DNA of 55,625 bases, taken from Bigelowiella natans CCMP2755. Lineage: Eukaryota; Cercozoa; Chlorarachniophyceae. The stretch's first letter is position 1. The number at the start of each line of letters is the position of its first letter. The notes below the pieces were generated by a model that had not been told where the DNA came from, searched no databases, and worked only from the letters and a program-made list of their open reading frames with translations. The translations under genes and the position numbers were made by a program. The DNA is taken from the NCBI GenBank assembly GCA_000320545.1, contig ADNK01000635.1, positions 1-55,625 of the forward strand. Reading direction: 5' to 3'. Below, piece after piece: positions 11,292 to 24,200 of the stretch.

Positions 11292-14200
11292 TGTTCTGTG
11301 TGTGTGTGTAGTACAGAAAATCTCCACGTACAAAAATGAGGTAGTAGCATTATGATTAAGTGTCTGAGTAGTAATACTGTTCCACATACAGAATCTCTTC
11401 CTCCTTGGCTATTCGCTCCCTTTCCTTAAGATGATGGTCAACTTCATACGCTGGGAAACGTGCCGACCAAACAGGGTATATTCCCTCCGGGATTGCCTTA
11501 AAATCGAGCGGCTTTGGCTGGTCTTCCCGCATGCACTCCCGACGCAGGCGATAAGTTTCTGTGATGATTCTTGCCACACCTACCGTTGTTTCGCTACGAA
11601 GAAAGAGCTCGAGCTCATCAGTGGTTTCTATCGCTAAAAGGGCCTTGCGCGTGCACAACAGGAAGCTCACCGTAAACATCTCGTACCTGATGTTTATTGA
11701 TGATGATGATGATGATGGTGAAGATGGTGATGCGCATGGTAGCTTTACCATGGAAGTTTCAATGCTACCACTATTTATGTTGACAAACTCCGTCTGTCAT
11801 GCGTACATCTCACAGCCCCTCCCTACATTCTCCAACTTATTCACTTACCAGGCAGTGTCGTTGACGAATATATGGTCAAAGAGCTGAAGCCATGAATTTC
11901 GGCTAAACACGGTTGAAAACCCGGAACTCATCAGCTGCCATGCAACCTCGCCGATGCTCCATCCAAAATGCCGAAATTTGGCAGCAAGTCCGGGATCTCG
12001 AGATTTTACAAGATGGGACACGGTTGCGAGGAGGCTCACGGGTGGGTTGGGAAAGTATCTGAGGCATCGTCGCGCATTCATTTACACATTATTCATTGGT
12101 GAGGAGATAGGTGCAGAAATGTCAAGATTATGGTGTAGTGGTTATTTGAGATATTTTCTTCGCAATTGCCAACTTACTCGAACCACTCTCGTGCCCAGTT
12201 GTGCAGGAAGCTCATCACCACTTCCATCGTCTCCAAAGCAGAGGCCTGCCCTCCCATTAGATTCACGAAGGGGAACACCTGTGGCACAAAGATTGTTATT
12301 TGCTTGTTTTGATTCTAGTCGTTTTCTGTAATTTTGATTGACCAGGGTCGGAAGGAACTCCACTTCGCCAAAGAGTGGCGTCCAGTGCGCAAGACACGAC
12401 AAACAATTCTCTAGTCGCCGAAATAAACGGCTGTTAGAAATCGGGTACTTATTATGGAGATCTCTATACGCTGCATGTACTCCGCGATTTGTCAAGCTCG
12501 CATAGCACTCCTAGCATAGAGAAGAGATAAAGATGCAAAAGATTGTGGCGATCACATCAGACGATAAAATTTGATGAATTTAGACTATCTCTGTGATACA
12601 CTTCTTCTCACCATATTGTTTGGGGTTTTAAGCAAAAACCTCCAGATGAGGAATCGGTACTTTTTCGGAAATTCTCCAAGTGCGAGAAGAAGCTGCCTTA
12701 GTTTTTTTTCTGATACTATGTAGAGAAAGATTGAAAAAACGTGATTATTGCTAAGAATAAAAAGACGATGAATAAATTAAAGACAAATATTTGGTCTCGT
12801 TCATACGTGCACAGGTCGCTCAGAAGGGCTGGTTCGAGTAGAAAGTACACAGTTCGACTTAGATGTCGAGGCGGCACCACGCCAAACCTTGCTAAAATGG
12901 AAATATTTATTAAAATACAGACTACCAGGCAATATTCCCTCTGCAGCCTCGGCTAGATTGCTGGGTTTCTTCTTTGGCTTTCCCCGTTTAGTGTCCAGTC
13001 GCAGCCGTCGCGCCGCTGCTCCCCCCCCTTCCCGTGGATTTGAAGCAGAAACACCAGATTTCTCTTCAATCACTGGAAGGATACGACTGGAGGAAGGAAA
13101 CCGATCACCACGTACGCTGTCCCTAAAAAACCTACGTGCCTCAGTTTTGAACGCGAGCTCCAAGTCATGCAGCTGGATACTCCCATTAAAGACTAGTCCT
13201 GCCATGTACCTGATATTTTTCATACAGAATGTCATAAATGGGGGGAAATGGCAGAAGAGATACTGCTAAAAACTTGGGTGAACAAAAATATATGAGCGAA
13301 TTTCCTTCCTATTTACAAACCTAGCAGTAGGTGAAAAGGCGACAGCTACGAGCCCTGAAGACGACGACGACAGTGAAGAAACTCGCCCTTTTCGTCGTCC
13401 TTTCTCCCTAGTTCGGTCGCCATTACCTTTAGAGCAATCTCGATCGTCATTAGCACCATTGCTGCTATTGGCATCACCGTCAATACTGTCGCAGTTGTAC
13501 TCGGAATGAAGACACAACTCCATTCTATGCGCAGCCGCGTCAACAAACAGTATCTCCCCATTTGTACAGAGACATGCGAAAAGTCGCGAATTTGGGAGAA
13601 ACTCAAGCTGCTGCACCCCTCCACATGCGCGTGGCAAGGCGACAGCTTTATGTTCGAAGGGAAAAGGAGATGCTGCGCCATGACTGCTAGTAGTGGGAGC
13701 AGTAGCCCAGATACTAAGACAACCGGATTCCTTGTCCCCCCCCACAACAAACGTGCCATCGGAGGATATCGCAAAGGATGATAGACCAGCCGAGCGACCA
13801 CGAAGCAATTTTTCAACTTCACTTACCTGAATGACGAAGAATGAGTCAATAAGAACAAAGTAATCGAGCATATGTGTATTCATATATACATGTAAATACC
13901 TCGCTCCCAGGTAGCTGAAAGAGTTCTTTGAAAGTCTCCGTGTCCCATCCTTTGACCCCTTCGTCAGCAAAACAGGTAACGAGAATTTGGCCCTCCCCTG
14001 AGAAACGTGGCGTGCAGTGACGTGCTCCCATTGCCATAAGCGACTTCTTTCGTACCCACCCATTCCGATTGTTGCAGTCCCAGAGGATAAGACAATCTGG
14101 AGAGGACGTGTCGTTAGGGGAAATCGGTTTGCTAATCATACAATTGCCGGGATAGAAAGGTCTTCGCACACATAATTTTTTGTTCCCTTTCTTACTTTCC

Positions 14201-15203
14201 CTCTCACTTGAACGATTTTACATTGTTAACCCCCCCCCATTTCCTTCTCCTTTTCTCTATCCTTAATTTCACCATCATCGTAGCACTTTTGAGTCTCACA
14301 AATTCATTCCTTGTGAATTTCTGAACGGGCATACCTGAGGAGGTGGTGGCTGCCAGTAAACCGTTCGCACTTATTCGAATACCGAGGACTGCATGCTTGT
14401 GCCCTTTAATTGAGAAGTTCGGTATGTCTCTGCTTTTACTGCCACTACTATAACAATCAAGTGCCTGGATGGAACCATCCTCCATTCCAACAATGAGGCA
14501 AGTAGGACTTTCGAAGGTCAAGCTCGTAGGCTTGTTGCGTCTTCGTGAGGTGGCAGTGCGCTTCTTGTATGTTTTGCCAGATACTGTGGAGAGTAGAGAG
14601 TAAGAAGGAGGAGAGATGCTGTATGTTTCTGTGTGGGTGATAATGGCTGTTTATCACACAGTTCTAATTATTTTACACACATACATCGCTACATTGTAGA
14701 ATCTCCTTCCGGATATAAATAAGTTACGGTCTACACAATTTCTATCCAACCCCAGAAATAAGCTTCTCTCCCCCCATTCTTTCAATTAGATAGACTGTTA
14801 CCCTTTTTTCCTTCTGTTGGAACAAGGTTGAGGCTGCTATACCGATTTTCCTTTACACGGAAGATATAGATGTGGCCATTCGAATCGAGTCCAGCGAATT
14901 TATCGCCGGATGGGCTGAATGCCACTTCTTTGAAACGCCTGCGCTGACCATCCTTCCCCAAATCATCTTGCGAGAGAATCGTGAAAAGACCTAGACGATG
15001 GTAATTAGAAGAACCACAGCAAAAACATCTCAGACAAAACGAGTAAAATCGTCAGAACCCTTAATACCTGTCTTCTTATCGAAGCGTGGAGCCTTTTGCC
15101 ATATGCGCCCAGTATTAAGCACCACTCGCACCCTTTCCGGGCGAGTCTGGTTATGATTGGAAGATTGATTATCATTTGAGCTGGGGCAAGGGAAGGCAGG
15201 CAT
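10646..15203 (-). CDS. TBC1D31: TBC1D31 (WDR67): WD40 plus Rab-GAP TBC-like centrosomal protein
   Basis: In animals TBC1D31 is a centriolar-satellite/centrosome protein that supports ciliogenesis. Twelve exons join in phase to 950 aa: 15203-15068, 14990-14802, 14583-14335, 14096-13900, 13826-13321, 13209-12926, 12709-12612, 12510-12343, 12278-12178, 12058-11849, 11686-11378, 11051-10646. The N-terminus has the family's GRIWQKAPRF-type opening. WD-like repeats follow (VAFSPSGDKFAGLDSNGHIYIF, CLILWDC, VKGWDTETF). A degenerate TBC domain then contains YRFLIWRFLL, WFEYFPNPP and SWLQLFDHIF. The C-terminus is a long charged coiled coil starting LKERERIAKEEE. The ATG at 15203 is the first in-frame Met before the conserved N-terminal motif. 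I did not check whether GAP catalytic residues remain; known members lack GAP activity as far as I recall. Fit to the family is close from end to end. Confidence 0.93.
11238..11310. repeat. Compound (CT)n(GT)n microsatellite in TBC1D31 intron 11
   Basis: About 18 CT units followed by GT units, between TBC1D31 exons 11686-11378 and 11051-10646. On the sense strand it reads (AC)n(AG)n. Confidence 0.95.
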
Positions 15204-15776
15204 GGGAGGGGTAGAAGGAGACCTGCATGTTTTCCGCGCCAAGCCGTTTGGTTTTTGACATATTTTGTCACCCGAAATAAATAAATTGACAAATAAAAAT
15301 AAAGCGTAGGTATATTCCCAGAAATTTCTACTTTGTGTGGAGTCAACCTAAACTGTAATCGCTTTTATAAGTGCGACAGAGAAAAATTGGCAGGCGTCCA
15401 ACACGTATGAGAACACCTCGCACGTTCAGAATTCAAAGATCAGTTGCTAGATTTATCGAGGAGAACAGAATAAGCAAAATATGCAAGATTGAATCTGATT
15501 TCCTAGTCTGGATCTCACAGATGTTGTCGTCTATCTTTAAATCCCATTGATAGATCCAGTCGGCTACTAATTGTAAAGCTTGAAAATTCACTGTTCGTTT
15601 AAGACAACTCCCCCGACAGCCAGGCCAAACATTTCTCATGCAGGCATCATCGGTGGATGTCGTTGATATCGACGTAGAGGCGCGAACAATAGGAACGTTT
15701 CCAGCGCCTGCGTGTAGCATCGGCGAAGAGGGTGCGATCATTGTCACCACAAATGACAGAGTTCCAACTAATTTGA
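15204..15776. promoter_or_regulatory. Shared divergent promoter region, TBC1D31 / F-box-kinesin
   Basis: 572 bp separate the two start codons, which point away from each other. It must hold both promoters and both 5' UTRs. A plus-strand open frame from 15638 overlaps the kinesin start in another frame and may be 5' UTR. I see no clear TATA box or named motif. Confidence 0.5.
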
Positions 15777-17236
15777 ATGGTTCTTTTTCAAGTCGGAAAA
15801 TCAGGCAATGGCAGCCACGTAGAAACGATATCAGATGGCGCTCAAGAAATCCTCAGTTGTAATCACCATTGTAGCCATGCTGATCGAGGTCCCGTAAATT
15901 CAGTGGCTGTAGTAGCAGACAACTCGCTGCTCTGGGATTCCTGGAGGCTATGGCTGCCTTACGCTACAGTTTCTGACGTCCTCGCCCTATCCACACTTTC
16001 ACGGGGGTTGTATCATCGAATTCACATTGATGGGTACTAACATATACCTGCCCACTTCAACTGAAAAAATGAAATAAATCGACAAATGTATTGCATCCGA
16101 GATGATTTTACAAAACCCGTGTTATTCGTATCATTGCAGCATCAAATTATGGCAACAACTCTGTCGGCGCTTTAGGATTCCCATCATTCGGCATCGACAT
16201 CTACAAATCGCACCTGGGGCCGTTTCTTTTCTAATGTCCTCTGCCACAGAGAAGCACGTGCTGAGCACACTGAAGTGTATGGTGCGTGATCATATCACTC
16301 ATAAGTGGGACAAAGGGCTGTTGCGCTCTAAAAGCCGCGTAGCACGAAGTGGTCAACGGTTCAAGATGCAAGTGCACGCTCGCTTTCGACCCTCCCCTCC
16401 AGAATCTGTCAATTTTGAGAAGAGAGGCAGCGGTCATAATGCAGCGCTGCCGTCTCCAGCTCGGAGATCATCTCTAATTCAAATTGGCAAGGATGCGGAA
16501 GGAAAGGATGCTGTGTATATTGCTGTGCCTGATAAAAAGCGAGCTGCTGTAGCACTGACCAGGCGAGCTCAGCAAAGCCAAAAGAACTTTAGGGTAGCTA
16601 GCAGCACAACTAGACACTCTACCGCAAGGAGGAAGAGAAATAGTACTGGTTCTGCAAAAATTACTATGGCGAGTAGTCGAGCATCCAGGAATGACTCGAA
16701 AGCCTCCAACAATGTTAGGAATATGAAGAGGATATCACGTGCTACTATATATTCATCCCACTCTTTCAAGAAGATCCAGTCGGAAACACCGCAGCAGCAG
16801 ATGCTTCCCCCACCGAAGGAAAAGCAACAGCCTGCCACAAACAACGAACGACGTGTGTTTGTGTTTCCCAATGGATCTATCTTGACGGCAGATGCAACTC
16901 AAGACCAGGTGATAAACGCTTGTCTTTTACGAGAGAGAAATAGAGTAAGAGAGAGGGGGCAAGAGAGGGGGAGGAGGGGGGGAGGGGGAGGGAAGAAGGA
17001 AAGAGATTATCGAGGATAAATCTAAACCACATATCAATAATGGGTATGTAGATGTATAGGCAAGTTGCAGCGCGGAACGTGGCTGAAGTGAGTGCAGGGA
17101 GATCAGCTTGCATCTTCGTCTATGGCCAGACAGGATCAGGTACAAAGAGTAATAATAACACACACGGTGATTATAGTAGAGTTGATGATAAGTACTCGTG
17201 TTCATACTCAACATTGATCCTACACTTCCTCCTCGC

Positions 17237-17284
<48 letters not shown>

Positions 17285-18832
17285 TCTCCCTCTCTCCCTT
17301 CCTCCGCGCACGCATGCGTATGTGTCTCTGCGTTGTTTCTCCGAATTCATTCCAGGAAAAACACATGCAATGGTGGGGCCCAGCGGTCAGTACAACTGAC
17401 TCACAAGCGTGAGGTCGGAGGAAGGCATCATCCAACGTGCCTTTCGTCAGTTGTTTGCAGAGCTCTCCACCGATCCAGATGTGGAGTGGACGATGCGCAT
17501 GCAGTTTGTGGAACTGTAAGTACATGTAAATGAATGATAAGCGCAAAAATAAATAGTAGCAATGCTTTCGCTGTTCTTAAATTAGTGAGAATGATAAAAT
17601 CAGAGGTAGTTGAGAACTCATATTTTATTTCCTCGAATTCTCTTTAGAAACACCGCCTGCTACTGCTTCTCTTTGATAGAGAAACTATTAAACGATGATA
17701 CTCACAATCATGTAATAATACACAGCTATAACGAGACCGTGAGGGACCTGCTCGGCGATGTGACTTTACATGGAAAAGAGGGCAAGAGAGGAGCCGATGG
17801 GTTAGGTGGAAGAGAAGCAGAAGCGCGCGTGAAGAATAGGAGGTCTCACGATGAACATCGGTATGACGACGACTACGACGAATATGAACGGAAGAACGGC
17901 AACATCAAGAGGTTTAAGATGCGGCCAGGAACAATCGGAATGACGTTTGAAGGTAATAATAGGGAACTACTTTGATGCAGCAGAAGTGCAGTGTCAATAT
18001 GCGGCACGTGGTGTGCCCTTTCCGATTTGTGTTTGTGTGAGGAAGAGGAGGAGGAGGAGGAGGAGGAGAAGTGTGTGCGTTTAAAGACACACGTATACCA
18101 TACATGCGAACACAAATTCCATAGATCGCACGCCATCATGATCGGTATAGTGGTTGATGAGGAAGACGCGTCCGCAACAACTCAGGCACTCGCATAACGG
18201 GAGTGTCTCGCTGCAAGCGCTCCCAGGCGAGGACTCACGGCATCAAACGCGGTTGGTCGATTCTCTCAGTGGGAGATGCTCCAGTTGAGACCGAGGAGGA
18301 AATATGTCATTGGTAATGGAAACAGAATCTTAAGTTATTGCGGGGGGGTGGGTCGCCAATCATGCGCCATTGTTAGAAATCCTACGTATCCCTTCCTTTT
18401 CCTTTTAAACGTATCTCTATAAAGCGTATACGCTATCCTTGTATTATTACCTTGTTCATCATCGTCGTCATCATCATCATCCTCATCGTTATTCACCTTT
18501 TCCTCCCCCCTCCTCCCTCCAGGATTGATCACTACAATGAGAGGAAAGAGTGCTTTATCCTTCGAGTAGACAGCTCCACCACCACAACCGCTACTTCTGA
18601 ACAAGAAAGAGGAGGAGGAGAGCCAGGAAGAGGCAATAGTTTGGTAGATAAAGATGACAGAAGAAGGCCAGGTTAAGAATGAACGCATATATCCCCATCG
18701 TTGTCGTCGTCGTAGTATCCAGCTCTATCATATTCCCCAGTTGTATTTCACCTTTCTCTTCTTTTTCTTCTATATCCACCAACTCTCCTTTATCTTCTTT
18801 TACTACCACCCAAGTCCAAACCTTTTCCTCAC

Positions 18833-18892
<60 letters not shown>

Positions 18893-19441
18893 TCTACAAC
18901 GTGAACAGGGCTCTGCGGCTTGGTCCGCGCACATAGAAATGCAGAGATATGTGCAGATGCCGCATGGAGGCCAGTGGATAACCTTCAAACTGCATTTCGA
19001 ACCCTCAGAGAAGGTAATGGATAATGAGTGTAAAAACAAGCAACCATGCATTAAGAAAGGCACTTAAAGGCGTCCTCCCTAACAGATACATCGTCATTTT
19101 GGTTGGAACGATAGACTTCGTTAATCGTTGGTGCTGAATTGTTTTTTTTTTTATTAAAGCAATTAAAATCAGCCATTTTCATGGGTGCATTCTAACGCTG
19201 TCATTTGTCGTCTACCAACAGCATATATTTTGTCATCACAGTCCAAATTTAACTATATTGACCTCTCCAGGCAGCCATCGTCGCACTATAGCGTCTACAG
19301 CGATGAATTCTCGTAGCTCTCGGTCGCACACAATTCTAAACATTCGAGTAGCACAGACAAACGCACGGTATCCTGGGGTGACCTTGAGATCGGACCTCGT
19401 CCTTGTCGATCTAGCGGGTTCCGAGCGACAGAGCAAGTCTA

Positions 19442-19479
<38 letters not shown>

Positions 19480-20104
19480 TTAGTAGCAGTAGCAGTGGTA
19501 TTGTAATCCCTACCGGTTATTTGGCACTTTATTGGTGGTGGTAATGGTGGTGGTGACAACTACAGGAATAACTCGAGAACAGGACATCTCACCTCATCTC
19601 ACACGCACACTACTACTCCCATGCTGCTCTCGTTTCCAGTCCCACATCATCATCATCATCATCATCATCATCATTATCATAACCATCATCATCGTCATTA
19701 TCGTCATCAACACCACACACCGTCACTGCTGCTAGGTGATAAAGGGGGCACGTCTAAAGGAACTTAAGAACATCAACCTCTCCCTGCACACCTTAGAGCA
19801 TTGCATGCTAAACCTATCTCGAGGCGAGCACGCTCCCTTCCGGCAATCGTGTCTCACAAGGCTGCTAGAAAGCAGCCTCAACGGTCGGACTCAGACCTCC
19901 ATGCTGGTTACGTGTGCTTCGAATGCGCGCAATCTCCCCGAGAGTCGCGGCACGCTACTGTTTGCAGAAAGGGCTGGAGCTGTCCGGAGCAAGGCAAATG
20001 CGACCCTCGTCGCTGCTCGGTATAAGCTCGAGAGGATTAAGAAGCAGTACTGGATGGAGAGGAAGCGTGCGAGGGGCTTCTATCTTACTGACGATCATGG
20101 GTGA
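15777..20104 (+). CDS. F-box-like plus kinesin motor protein
   Basis: A microtubule motor with an N-terminal F-box-like segment. Exons: 15777-16033, 16140-16908, 17052-17139, 17356-17515, 17726-17952, 18270-18312, 18523-18671, 18937-19013, 19222-19443, 19736-20104. All junctions keep phase. The F-box-like part reads WLPYATVSDVLALSTLSRGL and, across the first intron, IKLWQQLCRRF. The motor runs from KMQVHARFRP through the P-loop GQTGSGKTHAM (split by an intron), ELYNETVRDLL, switch I NSRSSRSH, switch II DLVLVDLAGSE, and LKELKNINLSLHTLE. Long low-complexity inserts separate the blocks. The protein ends about 40 residues after the motor core, so no stalk is seen. The one defect is an in-frame TGA at 17397-17399, inside an 18-nt GT...AG segment (17390-17407). 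Removing it gives about 780 aa. The subfamily is not assignable by eye. Confidence 0.88.
17241..17280. repeat. (CT)n tract in kinesin intron
   Basis: About 18 CT units upstream of the acceptor at 17355, so it may act as a very long polypyrimidine tract. Confidence 0.9.
18837..18892. repeat. Compound (TA)n(TG)n microsatellite in kinesin intron
   Basis: About 14 TA units followed by about 14 TG units, between the exons ending at 18671 and starting at 18937. Confidence 0.95.
19444..19720. repeat. (GTA)n at the donor and (CAT)n near the acceptor of the last kinesin intron
   Basis: The intron inferred by phase opens directly with about ten GTA units (19444-19473). Degenerate repeats follow to 19500. 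CAT/ATC repeats occupy about 19645-19720, just before the acceptor at 19735. Confidence 0.9.
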
Positions 20105-20166
20105 AGATAATCAGTAGTTTACAGCCGTAGTAGGATGGGCGAGCTGCGACCTCCGTACTGCATGTT

Positions 20167-20234
<68 letters not shown>

Positions 20235-21293
20235 GGCATGTTCAGTTCTCAATATTCACTCCATGTTGTGTGTCATAACTTAGGTACCTAGATCTTCCTG
20301 AGTTTAAATCACAGATGCGGCGTCTCCAAATTCTCCAACGGAAACACCGAGCCTCTATGAAGCCCTTCATACAGAACAGAAGAGCAACATGATTACAATC
20401 CGAACAAAAGTCGATCGCCCAGTCGCATCTACCCTTGCATGTATCTGCAGAATGACTTTTAAATTAAAGTTATAAAGTGATTTGTAAGCCTTTCGTCGCC
20501 GCAACTCTTCCACGGTGCCGTCAGTTGATAATGAAGTTATTGTGTTGTCCATCTCAGTGTTCCAGGCAGCTCAATATGCGCAATCCAAGCGCATGTGTTG
20601 TGCCTTCGATCACGGGGCTGTGAGTCTGTATAATGTCCTATTACTATCTGGTTTTCGCTGGACATTGTCGCCTGCTATGCATGCATAGGAACACACATAT
20701 ATATATGTCCAGATATACACATACATTTGGATGCATGTGCCATGCTATACATGGGTAGTACAATTCCAGGTTGCGCTTTGTATTGTATACTAATACGCAA
20801 GCGCCCAAAATAGGTTGCATACACAGCCATTCTACGCTCATTATAAAAGTGCGAGTGATACAGCACCATTAAATGACCGAGCTTATTATTGAATGCCATC
20901 GCGATGTATCTAGGTATGTCTGGTTGTTGTATTTATGCAAGGACACATGCGCTATATAGCTACATGAGGATGCCATTGAACAAATTTAATTGATTCATTG
21001 CATCCGTCTTACATGCGCTATCTTGTTATGTGTACGATTCTATGCATAAGGGGGTGTTTCTCATTTAATCATATATCGTGCTAACAGCGCAACAAATAGT
21101 TACATGAGAGTCGCTGCCACATAATTTTTGCAATCATGCGCCCTCGAACACGTATATATTACATATATGCCTTGAGGTTTCCCAACGCTACGTGCTAGCG
21201 TGTACCCCCAAGGTGATACATTTCATATCGCAGCTTTGATACAATCATCCAACCTTGCTTCGTACACGAAGGTCCGCGCATTGTGATAGTGTG
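20105..21293. other. Spacer between convergent kinesin and kinase genes
   Basis: It carries a (TA)n(TG)n microsatellite at about 20168-20233, then DNA with many TGCATGCAT-, CATATATG- and GCTAGC-like palindromic words. I see no gene. Confidence 0.6.
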
Positions 21294-24200
21294 CTACTGC
21301 TTCCTCCAGCTCCATTTGCTTTTGTCTAATTTGGGCTTTGCGTAAACGTCCTCCACGGGGATGGATATCTCGATATTGTATGGTTCTATTAATCGAGCAA
21401 CATAGATGCTCACTCCATGTAGACTGCTCGGATTTTCCAACTCAGGACCCCTGAAAACAAGGCGAATGAAGGATATATCTACTCCATACTTTAAACACAA
21501 ATTCTTCTTCATCTTCGCCCACAAATCGTTCTTCACGTTGGTGAACGAATACAAGTGCATCGGCCACCATCTGATGCTGCCGGTTCTGTCCTTACAGACA
21601 CCCAGCGGGTTGTCGCGGGGTGCCAACTCTAGCAGACTTGATACGTGCTGCTTTCCGATCTTCATCTCGTTGTTGCACACGAGATACTTCGCTTGTATCT
21701 GCTGATTGTCATCGTACTCCTTCCCAATTCGTAGGTCGGCGAGAGCGCTCAGATTCGCCCCTGAGCTACTCTTGGACCGAATGTATGCTAGTTTCTGCTC
21801 AAGGATGTAGAGGATTCTCTCGAATACCTGCTTGTACCGTCTAGCACCGCTATGAGCGTTCCAATGAACACGAGACCTCCAGGGAGTAGATTTTCTCTCC
21901 CCGGGAGCAATGCTGTGCGTCCCAGTCTTCTTCCTCGTAGGCGGCGGCTGCTGCTGCTCTCTTCTCATGTAGGACGCCCTTGGTGGGATATACTTTCGAG
22001 GCTCTTGCGGTTTTGAAGGAAGTGGAGACTGTTGTGACGATGACCACCGGGACAGCAGCTTCCCTTTTCTTTCTCCCCGATTTGGTTGCAACGCTACTAC
22101 CGTTGGTTTGATTGGTTTTGTTCGAAGCCTTGCCGCTTCTACGTTCTGGAGCCCCTTTCTTGCTTGGCGGTGCCCCACATCGTCTGCGAGCTGGAAGTAG
22201 TGCTGCGCTTTGTCCAGATCTATTTCTACTCCACCATCACCATAAAGATAGTAGTTCCCCGTTGGCACATACGCGAATATGTTGCCCAAGTCAGCTGCAC
22301 GTTTGAATAGATCGAATGCCTCCTTCGTAGCAGCATATTGCGGTGATTCAGAAGCGCCAGTGGTTTCTTTCAAATTACTCTCTACCACCCACCCAAGGAA
22401 GCATATTCCGTACGCATCTCCTTCCTTGGCCGCTCTTTCCCACATTTCTTCATTCTTTCTCCGGTCTTTTTCCAACCCCCCCCACCCATTTCCGTAGCAG
22501 TACGCCACGGCAGGAGTGTAATTCTCCTTCATCGCATCGACTATAAGCTTATCCCCAAGGCGGCGATTGATCCGCCTGTTAATGCCCCATCGGTGCAACA
22601 TGCCATCATGAAACATCAATGCTCCCTTTGTTTCAGGGCTTCCAGGACACCCTTTCCCTAATACTCCTCCTAACACTACTCGTTGCTTCGCAACCAACGG
22701 TCTGTTACGTTTAATTTCAACTCGCTCATTCTTCGATCGATATTCTCCGCTGCGATCTTTGGGCTTCTCGCTGCCTTTAAGTACTGCCTTTGCCGCCAAC
22801 TCGTCGTTCAATTCTTTTGAGTGGATTTGCTGTGGTCTTCTTGGTCTTGCATCTGGATGATGCAGTTTCTCTTCAACGGGTACGCACCCAACATACGAGT
22901 TTTCTGTCTCCTTCCTATTCAAACCCGTATCGTTTGGATTATTTGTCTCTGCTACTGGCCCCGATGATATGCATCCAACATATAACGAATCCCTCTGTCT
23001 TCTTCCCATTAAGTTTGTGGTCGTCTCCATCATCATTATCACCACCACAGAGTCGTACTCCTCCCTGCTGTCCTACTCTGCTCTTATGACCCCCATTCTT
23101 CTTCCTGTCTTGATGTGCTAGCTTTTTACCTTTCACTCGTTCAGGATTCTTACGAGATCGAAAGTCATCCTGATCTCCTCTCACGTCTCCAGCTCTTCTA
23201 TCCTCCGCTTTCTGCTTCCCCTCCGCCCGGCTTTCTTCAGTCAAGATTTGAACAGTATCCTCCCAGCTTCCAATGTCCTCCTGGAGACAACGGACGACAT
23301 CCTTTGCAACGGGGCGTTCCTTGCCCTCGTGTGATAGGCACGATTCGAGCAGATTCATTTGCAAGCGAGTGACTTTCTCCGACGGGGGGGCTTCCAAGCG
23401 AAGCTTGCCAGTGCGTATCATGTAGATGCCCCTCGACGCGTCGATCCCGCTGTGAGGTTTTTGTCCGTCTGTTAGAACCTCCCACATTGTCACTCCGACC
23501 ATGTACATGTCTGAAGATGACGTGAACACGCCTTTCCTGAATGGAGGTGTCGGTTCATCGAAAGACTCGGGTGCAGTCCATGCCCAGGCCGTTGTGGCGC
23601 GGTTGTTTCCGTAATAACCTTTTTTCCTTAAAAGTCTTTGGACCGCATGCAAAAGGGGGGGAACGGTGGGAAAAGATTAGCTGTGTCAACGTGGGGTGAG
23701 GTTGGGTAGATGCACATAAGAATGACTAAGTTTACAGGCGCAGTGACCAAATTTTTCTTTTGAAAATAATCAAGAGCAGGGAAATGCTCTGCTGTATCGG
23801 AATTCTCTACTCATGTACATGTGTTCCAATCCAATGAGTAATAAGGATAATATACTTATCGCCTCGACCTCGATAAGCCATAATCTGATAGTACGGCAGT
23901 GCCGTTTCCCCTGATCAAAATGTTTCTTGTCGCAATGTCTCTATGAATTATGTTCCTATTGTGTAGGTAGCTGAGGCCTTCGCACACATCAATGAAGAGA
24001 TTGTGGTAGACGTGCCGCCGCTTGAAATCTCCCCCCTTCGATAGCAACATTTTGAGATCTCCCCTGGAACAGTGCTCTGTCAACAAGCATGGTTTCCTGT
24101 CCAAATTGACGAAGCCCATGAGTTTTAACACGTTTTTGTGCTCCCCAGCTGCCAAGAGAGCCAGTGCCTCTTTTCTCACTTCTTTGTACGAGACTTTCCC

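Noticed and set aside
15638-15862. A separate small protein upstream of the kinesin
   Set aside because: It overlaps the kinesin start in another frame and shows no motif; 5' UTR is the simpler reading.
17397-17399. Genetic-code change with TGA read as an amino acid
   Set aside because: TGA terminates the DUF2828 gene at 42496, MCM10 and the kinesin itself at positions expected for true ends.
22790-23089. Plus-strand frames across the kinase-Sel1 gene
   Set aside because: They are antisense to the kinase and Sel1 coding sequence and show no motif of their own.
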